Origin: Bryoerythrophyllum caledonicum
Lineage: Eukaryota; Streptophyta; Bryopsida; Pottiales; Pottiaceae
DNA length: 64,000 nt
Reading direction: 5' to 3'
NCBI GenBank assembly: GCA_963971425.1
Contig: OZ020520.1
Location: 11,469,807 to 11,533,806 of the forward strand
Shown: positions 10,601 through 20,020 of the stretch, piece after piece
Position numbering within the stretch: position 1 is the stretch's first letter
Layout: every line of letters begins with the position of its first letter
Position numbers and translations under genes: made by a program
Notes under the pieces: model-generated
Databases searched by the model: none
Seen by the model: only the letters and a program-made list of their open reading frames with translations
Told to the model about the DNA's origin: nothing

Positions 10601-11000
10601 CTATAAGTGGACAAAAAATGTGTTTCTTAAAATTGCCTCTACAACCCTTAAGTCACACACTATGAAGTCTTCTTGCAAGATCTCTATCCCGTAGTTGAAC
10701 TCTACTTTGGGCCCTACCCTCATTGTCGAGTTCCTCCCATGCCCAAAGTCCACCTTGATGGCCTTTGTTACATCTAGATCTTCACATAAATGAGTGCGCC
10801 GCTCTTGTATCCAACAACAAGAAGAAGAAGAACGCCGGTCCCCGGAGGGGCCGGCGTGAGTAAAGTGTCCGTTCATTCCACCACTAAGTCCATGCCCACC
10901 AGTATCCAACAACATAGACACCTTAGTACTGTAAACAACACAATCCAAATAAACAAACTTTGAAGAGGTAGAGGAGACCACATCCACTTTGGCCTCAAAT
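10601..11000 (-). pseudogene. Element A aspartic protease, disrupted by an 82-bp insertion
   Basis: The minus strand reads VSMLLDT just before the insertion. After it, a second copy of the same target bases continues as LLDTRAAHSFM, matching the gypsy protease active-site pattern DTGAxHSF. Downstream are IKVDFGHGRNS and ILQEDFIVCDL. The protease would cut the gag-pol polyprotein. The insertion plus one target duplication adds 95 bases and so shifts the frame. The active-site Gly is also changed (DTR). Confidence 0.75.
10807..10914. repeat. 82-bp GC-rich module with 13-bp target duplication
   Basis: GTATCCAACAACA occurs at 10,807-10,819 and again at 10,902-10,914, bracketing 10,820-10,901. 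The inserted DNA contains GAAGAACGCCGGTC, a GC-rich hairpin-forming stretch, GTAAAGTGTCC and CCATGCCCACC. A second copy, about three-quarters identical by eye, lies at 60,950-61,028 in the opposite orientation. A 13-bp duplication fits target-primed (LINE-type) insertion better than an LTR integrase or most DNA transposases, though no A-tail is present. Confidence 0.7.
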
Positions 11001-11029
11001 CTCCTTCCATCAAGTCTTCAAGGCCAAGT

Positions 11030-11880
11030 CTCTTACTCTTTGTGGCTCCGAACAATCCTTAGGGAAGTGATTCTCCTTCTTGTTACAATTATAACACATG
11101 ATGTTCTCCTTGCCTTTGTCCTTAGCCTTGTCCTTGGCCTTTTGAGTCTTGTTTTCCTTGGAAGAGGGTCCCTCCTTTGGAGGACGACCCTTAAGCTTTT
11201 TGTAGTCTCATTTGGAACCACTTCGAGCTTGGCCTCCTTCTTGAGGGGGCACTAATTTCTCGCTTCCTACCAAGTGGTCTACTTCTTTTAGAAGTTCCGA
11301 CAAACTCTTAGGAAGGTCACCAATAGCTTGGAAGGACTCCCGCTCTAAGTGACTTAAGCCTACAAAGTACATAACTTTCTTAACTTAGTCATCCAAGTGA
11401 GAAGCCTACTCCATCTTGTTAATGAATTCAGCCGTGTACTGACTTAAAGTACACCCTTCTTGCCTAATCCTTGTAAATAGAGCATCCAAAAAATCAAAGA
11501 ACTTAGTTGTGAAGCATTCTACCATTTGGACCTTCATATGCATCCAAGTCACTTTTGGGACCAACCATGTTCTTCATGTTTCTTGTTCTTGAACCACTCT
11601 CTTCCGGCACCACCAAGAATCATGGGCAAGAGATCAAGGCAATCCGTGTCCTTGGTCTTGTAGATGGTGAAATAATCTTCCACCCTTTCCAACCAATCTC
11701 GGATCTTGACTTCCTAATCCGCGTTGTAAAGGCAACATGCATCTTAATCCCACTAGCCGCTTTATTCACTTTGGACAAGCCTTCACCATGCATTTTTTCT
11801 TGTGACGCTACCAACTTGGTAGCTAGTGCAACATTGCTATTATGCATCTATCTAAACATCTGGATGATAGTCAATTAAAG
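11030..11880 (-). pseudogene. Element A gag core and CCHC zinc knuckle
   Basis: Minus-strand translation shows a retrotransposon gag core at about 11,720-11,640 (WLERVEDYFTIYKTKD) and, at 11,096-11,051, the zinc knuckle CYNCNKKENHFPKDC, which keeps the CX2CX4HX4C spacing. Gag packages the element RNA, and the knuckle binds nucleic acid. The intervening region has many stops and frame changes. Confidence 0.8.
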
Positions 11881-12600
11881 TGGTATAAAAACCTTGTCAC
11901 AAAAGCAAATTTCAGGAGTCACGACCGCTCCTTTGCTCTACTTTACATTTGATTTTCAAATTTTTAATAAAGGATGTAACTGCTGACTTGTATATGTTAC
12001 AATAATGGAGAAAATATGAAAACGTGCTTCACAATTTGACCACAACAAGTATTTTTATATACCACTATATACTTGTCACATTTACCAAAATCTTACAAAT
12101 ATACTCCTTAGTGGAGATTTTGTGCTTAGATTACTATGGACTTTTAGGTTCAAAATAAATGTATATTATTCATGGACATTATGAAATATAAAATCAGGTA
12201 GTGTAAGTGAAATATATTGAAAGAAAATGGTCTTTTGGAAGATCAAATAAAAATTGGGGAGAATGGTGGTTTTTGCCATATTTTTTTTGCAACCTTATAA
12301 ACCATGCAGAAAACGAGGTGGGCCTTCAGGTTCTTCATAAAAAATCAATTTTTTACCTTCAAAATCATAAAACCCTAATTTTGCATGCCCTGGCCCATTG
12401 TCTATATTGCAGATCTTGTGCAGTATAGTACATACAATATGTAATATACAGATATAACCAGCAGGAATGTGCATGACTAATAAAAAGTTTCCACGTGTCT
12501 TATCATAAAAAAATCCAAGAAACCAACACCAAATCCAAGATATTTTGGGATCCCCTAACATTCCTATAGCCACAATTTTTTAAGATTTTTATAGTGGACG
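11881..12600. other. Probable insertion or decayed segment within gag, AT-rich
   Basis: About 700 bases without gag similarity separate the gag core from the acidic N-terminal part. A plus-strand AAGTGGTATAAAAACC at about 11,878 resembles the primer-binding site motif near 13,540. I could not define ends or a target duplication. Confidence 0.4.
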
Positions 12601-13500
12601 GTTGCGGTCCATCATAGATTTTACAAAAGGTTGTTTTGAAGATCTACTAGACATACTACAATTTTGCCCAAAGTGTATCCACCCTAATTGACTTCTACAC
12701 ATCTCCAACATCTTTGAAAGAAATGCTTGGAGAGTCTCATTAGTTTGAGGGACAAATTGAGGCACTTTAGAAGGGGAGGCAACATCTCCCTCTTGGGAAG
12801 GAGACTCAACCCCTTTCTCCTCTTGTTCCCTTCTTACCTTATGGTTGTTTTCCTCATCACCATCTCCACTAGAACTAGAGTCATTGCCATCACCATCATC
12901 CCTATCTGGAGATGCTTCAGCAATGACAACGGGCGCCGTTTATGCCATTGACTCAGCTCCAGCCTTAGCGCCCCCAACTTGCTCGTTTTTGGCACCTAGT
13001 GCCAAAGGACCGGCCTTTGCACCACTCTTGGCATTGGATTTGGCCTTGAAATTTTTTCAGTGTTCGTTGCGCCCTTTCCTTTTACAACTGCCTTGCCACT
13101 TGCATGTTTTGGATCACGGTCTTCTTGCGCTTATGACGCCTCAAATTTAGAGGCAACACCCTTATTTTCCTCACCACCCTCATTCACGGCCGGCCCCTCC
13201 TTTTGAGGTTTTGTCACTGGTGTCTTTTGGGTGATTCCCAAGCTTTCGGCCTGAATGAGCTCTACTTGATACTCACCAACCTAGAAGGCGGTGCACTCCA
13301 CCAAAGATTGTTCCTTAGGCTAAGGTTTCTGACCTCTCTTTTTGACCCCAATACTCTATGGGCTAGAGTAGGCTTTCTCCACTAACGCCTCAGCAATAGC
13401 AGCATCTTATGCTGCCTCCATCTTGGAATCCACATCGTTGCCAGCTTTTTCTTGAGTTTCCACTACTACATTTGCCTTTGAGGGTGCCACCTTCACTAGA
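12601..13500 (-). pseudogene. Element A gag N-terminal, acidic/Ser-rich region
   Basis: On the minus strand a Ser/Asp/Glu-rich stretch (DDGDGNDSSSSGDGDEEN, then EEKGVESPSQEGDVASPSK) precedes FVPQTNETLQAFLSKML, which looks like the entry to the gag fold. Position just after the LTR supports gag. Stops are frequent. Confidence 0.6.
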
Positions 13501-13536
13501 AAGCGTATCTCCTTTTACATGGTACCGCACTTAGTC

Positions 13537-13549
13537 ACCTTTTATACCA
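13537..13549 (-). promoter_or_regulatory. Element A primer-binding site
   Basis: Directly 3' of the 5' LTR on the minus strand the sequence reads AAGTGGTATAAAAGG. The TGGTAT start is that of the initiator-methionine tRNA primer site used by many plant LTR elements. Confidence 0.55.
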
Positions 13550-13551
13550 CT

Positions 13552-14080
13552 TGTTATGATCCTAATGCCTAGCTTCCACGCCTTTGCTCCTCAAAGGCTA
13601 TACTAGTGACCACACCATCACTATGTTACCTATACATCACACAAGCCCAACACTAAGTGAGTCCAACACACTAGTAAGCCCCTTAAACATTTCTTGAGGA
13701 CTTCCTTAGTCTAACTCTCATAGCAACTTACCCATGGAGACAACTCTAGGATTCACGTAAGGTACACTTGGCTTTCCAAAGGGAAACACGTTCTCACTTT
13801 GTTCCACAGTCCTACCGCAATCCCACCTGAGTTGATAGCCACCCTCATAGTGGCTTCCTACCCACTTCTGGCCCGTTGGCCAAGGTCCACCCCCTGATTC
13901 TCGTCTAGAACCATTCCAATCGGCGTCAACCCAATTGTAGTGACCCACAATCTTTTGGAGGGCCTAACTACAATTCCGTCCAAAAGCTAAGTCCCCAAGG
14001 ACTTAGTCCACCAATTCCAAGTCTGGAACACCACTCTTGAGTCCACCTTGAGTCATCGTGTGTGTACTTTAAATCGTGAT
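13552..14080 (-). repeat. Element A 5' LTR
   Basis: Homologous to 994-1,535. On the minus strand it ends ...AGGATCATAACA, next to the primer-binding site. The expected TG start has decayed. Confidence 0.8.
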
Positions 14081-14165
14081 AGAGAGGTCTAAATCTCGTT
14101 CTTTTATATAAGAGAGAGAAAGAGGTTTGGTTTTGTTCTTTTGCATGGGATAGAGAGGTCAAGGT
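14081..14165. repeat. ~34-bp minisatellite, right arm
   Basis: AGAGAGGTCTAAATCTCG, then two further degenerate units ending near GATAGAGAGGTCAAGG. It continues the array at 877-990 across element A. Confidence 0.7.
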
Positions 14166-15803
14166 GTCAAAGCCCTCAAGGCTGGCCCACTCTACGAGCA
14201 TTTCTAGCAATGATAGAAAAATTGACCTAGAACAGACAATTTACAGGGTCTTAAAATTGTAAGCGGGAAGGATTCTGCGGTGGACGCCTAAGTAAGTTGT
14301 CAATATTCACTGCCCACGATATCCTCTGCTTTCGTTTTCTTTTTTAGCGCTTTGATTTTGCTTGTACCGTCACAGACAAAAGGTTGCTTATATTGCTTGC
14401 ATACTGACAAAGCGGCCCTTGGCTTCCGCATATATAGACAAGAGGCCACGACTTTTGGAGCTAAGCACGGGCAAAATGAGGGCATTGGAAGATGGCTCTT
14501 TATGGCGGGCACCTTTGAGTTTGCAAGGAGCTACGGGTGGTATCCAGAATGTGTAGGCGTTGGTGACAAGTTGCAAACTAGAATCCTGCTTCAGCAAATT
14601 CAAAATTGCCCGTTGAGGGAGCTATTGAGGGAGTTGTTGTGTATGCTCTAACCCTTTAATCCTTTAAGGCCTAATGTACATTTTTGGATTGTTTGGTCAC
14701 ATTGACCTCTGTAGCAAGCGCTACAAGCCACCTCCAAGGAAAATTTTGAATTGTGATTTAGAGATCAAGCAAGATGAACATTTATCGGGACCGGCACCAC
14801 TAAAATCAATGCAAGCATTGGCGAGCTAAAGTAATTTTAATGAAATAGGGTTGTGATGAGATGTATCCGTTGTGTAGATGATGTTTTGGAGAACCTATTA
14901 CAAGCATTAATTCTCCCATGCCTTGTGAGCTCATCCGTTTTCTATCATCCTCGTTGTCAAGTCTTTAATGTCATGCGTAAGGTTCTTCCTATACCAATTA
15001 CTCTATGGAGTTGTCTTTTGCTCATAACATGATTGAAGCTTTCTCGATTCTCCTATGTTGGAGTGTTGCTAAGCGATTCCGTTTAGCTTCCTTGCTCTTT
15101 GTTTGGTTCTTGCTTTGTTCTTTCCATACTAGAAGTCATTGGTTTAGCCTTTGTCTGTGGTTCTTGTTGTGTCTGAGCTTTTTGCCAATTTTGCTTGTGG
15201 CCTTCAGGCTTCTTTGTTAATCCGATTTCATTTTTTATTTATCCTAAATCATGACAATTCAATTCATCACCCTTAAAAGATTAATCCTGATAGGTCGATG
15301 AGCTCCCAAGGCTTGGAAGAATCTACGAGAATAATAGATTATGTAGAACAACATCTACACATCGAATACATTTTATCGCTACCTCACTACACAAAAATCA
15401 TCATAGCTCGCTTACGTTTGCATCAATTTTGGTCGCGCTAGTCTCCGTAGATGCTCATCTTGCTCCACGTCTAAATTTTCCTTAAGTTTTTGTCAAATTT
15501 TCCTCAAATTTTACTTCTTGGTGGCCTGAAGGGCTTTCCACATAGGTTAAAATGCCCAAATGATCCAAAGTTAGTCGCTTGTTCTTAAAGAGTTAAGGGC
15601 AATAGGCCCATAGGTGGTCACTTTTAAAGTAATTTTCAAATAAATTTACCGATAGGTCAACCCTGCATGATCCGCAAACTCTGGAAACTTGCGTAGATTT
15701 GTGCGCGTTCGTTGAGTGCAGTAAGACACTAAGTTGCAATCTGATGGATTTACATGAAAAGAGATTTGGTGTGGGCCTAGCAATATCTCCACCGTATTTC
15801 CAC
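14166..15803. other. Unassigned spacer between elements A and D1
   Basis: Mixed-composition DNA. Frames up to 99 codons exist on both strands at 14.3-14.65 kb but overlap and show no motif I recognise. Confidence 0.4.
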
Positions 15804-16166
15804 TGTCACGGGATTTGGTGTCGAGGACCACACCACATCTCGTGATGTTTGCGTAGGTTAGATTAGTCTAATCTACGTTAGTTTATGTGAGGACATGCGT
15901 TCGGCGCACCGTAGTCATCTCGTGGATGGATTTCATCCACGTAGGGTTGCGGTTGTGTGTATACCGCCGCATACGTCGTTGACTTGACGTCTTTGTCAAG
16001 TCAAGCTTTGTGAGTGAGTTAGTGAGTGTTTAGTGAGTTATTTGCTTGTAAGTGATGGTTTGTCATTAGTAAAGGCTCCGCATTCACTACTTAGTTGCAC
16101 TCGTTGATTCTCCCCTTGTGGAGTGCGTGCCGCTTGACTTCTTGTAGAAAACACATGTATCTTTCA
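15804..16166 (+). repeat. Element D1 5' LTR
   Basis: Begins TGTCACGGGATT and ends near GTATCTTTCA. Matches 27,422-27,769 closely and the two LTR halves of D2 (48,812-49,091 and 41,930-42,046). It contains several perfect or near-perfect stem-loops (see the 3' LTR entry). Confidence 0.85.
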
Positions 16167-16539
16167 CTTGACAAAGACCCTCTCATATCTCTCTTATTTT
16201 CCCACTATTTTTGGAATAAAAAATTTGCACCAAAATGGGAAGAGTAGAGGAAGAGTGGGTTATCAATATTTAGTTTTGAAATGTAACATTTCTTGGAGTT
16301 TTAGCTAAGTATTTAGCTTGGAGTGTAGAGGCTCATGCTCTGGAGAGAGCTCATTTCTCAGCTCTAGAGGTGCTGGAGCTTGTGAGAGAGACCCAAAATT
16401 TCCATCCTCACCTTGTCATCCACGGACACAATTCATCCACTAGATAAGACAACCTGCAAGTTGACTTGGATCATACGGCAAAAGGGACAGTCAAAGGTGA
16501 TGTGAGATGATGGGGGGAGGCGACGATGACGAGGATCCC
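16167..16539 (+). other. Element D1 leader with residual pre-methyltransferase coding sequence
   Basis: About 370 bases. The last ~170 (AHFSALEVLELVRE and following) correspond to the segment just upstream of the methyltransferase in D2, so the gag/protease region has been deleted between about 16.2 and 16.33 kb. Confidence 0.5.
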
Positions 16540-17160
16540 ACGGGCATAGAGGAGGTCGGGCTCAAGGGACACATGTACATCCACGTGGATAGTGGCTTTG
16601 CAGCCAACCGTGCCGCTCACATTACATTCAGCGTCTTCTGGCGCTATATCCACAGCAGTTACCACCTTCTACAATTCGAGGGTGTATTGGCAAGTTGCCA
16701 CGTGATGTGACGTTGATCAGTGAGGATGATCTTCGTTGGTTAGGTCACGTCGACTTGGTGATTGTCGGATGGCCTTGCCAAGGCCATTCACGAGCGGGCA
16801 ATGGACGTGACTTGGATGATCCACGGTCGGGTCTCTTTGCGGATTTGCTCAGGCTCATCGAGTAGTGGATTACCCACCAATCGACGCCACCGGGGTACAT
16901 TTTTGAGAATGTACCCCAATTGGGGGATACACGGACAAAAGTGCGTGAGGGTGGGGCATACATCCATCACCTTCTTGGTCCCCCCACATTTTTTGATGTC
17001 GCGGCGTTGGGCTCTTACGCCCATCGGCCACGTTGGATTTGGACCAACATGGCACCATCGGCGACGCTTACCTTTGCACTTTCTCAAGTGCAACGGCCTG
17101 TGTTTCTCAAGTGCAACGACCCTTGTTTGGATTTGTAGCCTTTGTTTTGCCGTTCAGCGC
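16540..17160 (+). pseudogene. Element D1 DNMT3-like cytosine-5 DNA methyltransferase domain (near-intact core)
   Basis: C5-methyltransferases transfer a methyl group from S-adenosylmethionine to cytosine. From about 16,625 to 17,138 one frame is open except for a TAG at 16,863. In order it has GYIHVD-like MYIHVDSGFAANR (motif II), VDLVIVGWPCQGHSRAG at 16,749 (motif IV with the catalytic Cys in PCQ), DDPRSGLFADLLRL, GYIFENVP at 16,893 (motif VI, ENV), and GSYAHRPRWIWTN at 17,010 (motif VIII). The FxD...AHRxRxxWxN wording resembles DNMT3/DRM de novo enzymes more than DNMT1 or CMT. Motif I is damaged here but readable in D2 (GIGTGLAA). Motif IX-X-like sequence is decayed after 17.1 kb. It lies directly before RT in the same orientation, so it was part of the gag-pol polyprotein. 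Confidence 0.88.
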
Positions 17161-17450
17161 CGTTTGAGTGACCATCCACGCGTGTTGGGGGCAGACTCTG
17201 ATGGTCGGGGGCAGCGGTGGCACATCTCACTGAGATTGAGGAAGCGGAGTTGCTTTTTTGTTTGAAGAGGCATGCAACTGAGGAGCTTCGTGCTCAGCGT
17301 ATCTTTGCAGCCTTGGCCGAGGACTTTGGTTGAGAGGGTGCCTGGGATATCTTTTCCTAGTTTTATCATCACGATACGGGATTTTTTGTGGATCCTGTGA
17401 GTGAGGAGTCTGGGGGCATCAATGCCTTCTATGCTACCAAGTAGCAATTA
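17161..17450 (+). pseudogene. Element D1 methyltransferase-RT linker
   Basis: Translated fragments include EIEEAELLFCLKRHATEEL, then AALAEDFG and VDPVSEESGGINAFY, a charged linker leading into RT. Several frame changes. No fold recognised. Confidence 0.5.
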
Positions 17451-18508
17451 TTGGTCGTGCCGATACGTGGTGAGTCCTCTACGGTGGAGAAGGAGACCAC
17501 AAAGTTTGATGATTGGCCTTTGGATTTGGGGCCACATCTTACCGGTACCGAGGCACGAAGGATACGAGCGTTTATACGTTCATATCATAGTTGTTTTGCC
17601 TTTAGTCTCCATGATTTGGAGGGCTACAAAGGCAAACCAATTCACATCTAGTTGGAAGACGACCACCCAATTTTTCGACGACTTTACAAGCTCAATCTTT
17701 CTCAGAAAAATGGGGTTAAGACTCGTTGTCAGGAGTTGTTGGCCGCCAGCTTGGTTGAGCTCTCTAACGGCGAGTACGCTTGTGCCACGGCCATGCCATC
17801 AAAGAAGGATATCTTTGGCAACTGGATGGAGAAGCGGAAGTGTGGGGATTATAGGCCGGTCAATCGTAAGATCAAGTCAGATCGATATCCCATGCCCACG
17901 CCAGAGGAGTTGTTTGATGCGGTGGGACACACCAAAGTATTTAGCACTCTGGATTTGCAGTCCGGTTACCACCAGTTACCATTGATGGTGGACGACCGAG
18001 TAAAGACCGCGTTCTGAGGAGTTGATCTAGATAAGAGAGATCAACTCTATCATTGCAAGTTTTTTCCATTTGGCCTCAAGAAGGCACCTGTTGAGCTTCA
18101 GAGGGTGATGGACCGGGTGTTGACCGGTTTACCTTTTGCCCAATGCTACATTGATGATGTTATCATTTTTAGTAGCAGCGCATAGGAGCATGTGAGGCAT
18201 CTTCAGGCGGTGTTTGACATGTTACGGCAGTGGGGATTGCGTTTGCACCATGGCAAGTACAAATTCTTCCATGACTAGTTGCCATACTTGGAACATGTGA
18301 TTGTTCCACGAGGTCTTGGCGTGCAGCAGGCGAAGGTTGATGCGCTGCAAAAGAACCCGGCCCCAATTGACGTGTCACAGCTCAGAGCTTTTTTTGGCTT
18401 GGCAAATTATTATCGCCGGTTTGTCAAGAACTTTAGCTCGATTGTCAAGTTGTTGACTATTCTCACGGGAAAGGATCAGCCATGGACTTGGAGACGAAAG
18501 TAGTAGCA
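17451..18508 (+). pseudogene. Element D1 reverse transcriptase
   Basis: Copies element RNA into cDNA. Readable in order: FDDWPLDLGPHLTGTEARR, FIRSYHSCFAFSLHDL, VELSNGEYACATAMPSKKD, CGDYRPVNRKIKSDRYPMP, STLDLQSGYHQLPL, FFPFGLKKAPVELQRVMD and the intact active-site box CYIDDVIIFS at about 18,145. After it come HHGKYKFF and the ELRAFFGLANYYRRFV-type thumb/connection stretch, LRAFFGLANYYRRFVKNFS. The Ty3/gypsy assignment is unambiguous. Five or so in-frame stops (for example at 17,649 and 18,015) and no large deletion. Confidence 0.93.
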
Positions 18509-18519
18509 GGCGTTTGCTA

Positions 18520-19058
18520 CTTTGAAGCTAAAGCTCGGTTCAGAGCCTGTACTGAGGCGTCCAGATGATACACGGCCTTTCCACTTGCACACAGATTGGA
18601 GTGCAGTAGGATTGGAAGCCGTGTTGACTCAGAAGGATGATGGGGGACGAGAGTGTGTTGTGGCGTTTGCTTCTAGGAGCAACAACACTGCGGAGTCCAA
18701 CTATTCGTCTCATGAGGGAGAAGCTTTGGCCGTGGTTTGGGCCATAGCTCATTTTAGGCCTACTTGTACAATGTATGGGCAACGTTTTACCTTGGTGACC
18801 AACCACCAGCCTTTGAAGTGGCTCATGGAGTCAGACAAGCTCACTGGCAAGCTTGCTAGGTGGGCTCTCTTGCTTCAGGAGTACAACTTTGAGGTTGTAC
18901 ACTGGGCGGACATCACTAACTTGGATGCGGATGGGTTATCGCGCAATCCAAGTCCTTCGGAGGAGGATTTGACTGGTGCTAGGTGGCAGGGGGACTGTGA
19001 TAGAGAGGCAGTTCCGGGGTGGCATGCAGCGGCCTATCTCACTTTGATGCCTGCCTGA
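18520..19058 (+). CDS. Element D1 RNase H domain (open for 178 codons)
   Basis: Open frame from ATG 18,522 to the stop at 19,056. LRRPDDTRPFHLHTDWSAVG carries the first catalytic Asp (HTDWS). SHEGEALAVVWAIAHFR carries the catalytic Glu. FTLVTNHQPLKWLM carries the third acidic position, here Asn instead of the usual Asp (family TDHQPL). LARWALLLQEYNFEVVH and ADGLSRNP follow. The Asp-to-Asn change at the third position would be expected to damage catalysis. It is part of the pol polyprotein, not a stand-alone gene. Confidence 0.9.
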
Positions 19059-19059
19059 G

Positions 19060-19495
19060 CGCCGACGTTACCTACTATGGCAGCGGATGAGGAACCAGAC
19101 AAGGCCCGGGTTGTTAGCGACGTGTGGGAAGACGTTTTAGTCTTGCACAAGTTGCAACATGGCATACTTCCGCCCGTTCTTTCGGCTATGAAGCGTGATC
19201 TAGTTGGACACCGGACAACGAGGTTCCGTTGGAAGAACGGCCTTCTATTTCGGTTGTGGCCGGATGGGACTAGGCGCATAGTTCCATGACCGGATCAAAG
19301 GGCTTCGTTGGTACGGCAAGTACACGAAGACCTTGGATATTTTGGCGTGCGGCGGACTCATTCGATGTTGCGCAACCAATATTGGTGGACCGGCATGTAT
19401 CAGCACGTCGCCACGTACGTTTTACGGTGTGAAGTCTGTGATCGGGTCAAATCCAATTTCAACACCTTCTCACCACAATTGCAGCCTTTGCCCAT
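19060..19495 (+). pseudogene. Element D1 integrase N-terminal zinc-binding domain
   Basis: 19,077-19,289 is the linker with VWEDVLVLHKLQHG and FRWKNGLLFRLWPDG. 19,308-19,490 is the H2C2 zinc domain: HEDLGYFGVRRTHSML, NQYWWTGMYQHVATYV and CEVC, with His, His, Cys, Cys all present. The domain ends at LQPLPI, where element C is inserted; the core domain resumes at 25,906. Confidence 0.88.
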
Positions 19496-20020
19496 TGTGG
19501 GAGTCCGTTCCTACACGGTTCCGGAAGTTAATATAAAAATCCGGCAAAAACATAAAAAATTAGTACTAAAAGATTAATAAAATAGATTAATACAGTAGGA
19601 AAGTAGAATCAGCAAATAAGATATATTGGGGGGGGGGTTAATTCCTTAACAGCTCTAACGGAATGCGTAATCCGGAAGGCCGGATACGACCATATTCGGC
19701 AATGACTGGAGCTCTCCGAAGGAAACCAGAATCGGGAGGAAGTTAGGAAGATACCCGGAAGAGGGAACCATCATGATGACGTCTTTGATAGTGACGTCAG
19801 AGCCGTTAGGAAATCTTGTACGTCGTGGGCGTTTAAAAAAGAGGCAACCGACGGGAATCCCCAAACAATTGTCTTTTCGGCTAGTCTTCTTTTCCTCCTT
19901 TCTCTCTTCCTCTCTTCCTTGTCTGTTGTTATCTAAGCCGGTTTCTTTTCAAGCATCCGGTAGTAGCTCGGGAGCTTTTGTGAGGTCAGTGCGTGCAGGA
20001 CGGACTACAGAGTAATCGCC

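Larger units (their letters stand above)
994..14080 (-). mobile_element. Element A: degenerate Ty3/gypsy LTR retrotransposon
   Basis: Read on the minus strand the order is LTR (14,080-13,552), primer-binding site, acidic gag N-terminus, gag core, CCHC zinc knuckle, aspartic protease, reverse transcriptase, RNase H, integrase, polypurine tract, LTR (1,535-994). That order (integrase last) defines Ty3/gypsy. The two LTRs are recognisably homologous but visibly diverged, and every domain has stops or frameshifts, so the insertion is old. Later insertions inside it are element B, two MITEs and an 82-bp module. A short GAGAG-like sequence sits on both flanks, but the minisatellite makes a true target duplication hard to define. 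Confidence 0.9.

Noticed and set aside
18520..19058. RNase H as a free-standing host gene
   Set aside because: It is collinear with RT upstream and integrase downstream and has gypsy-specific wording, so it is a polyprotein domain.
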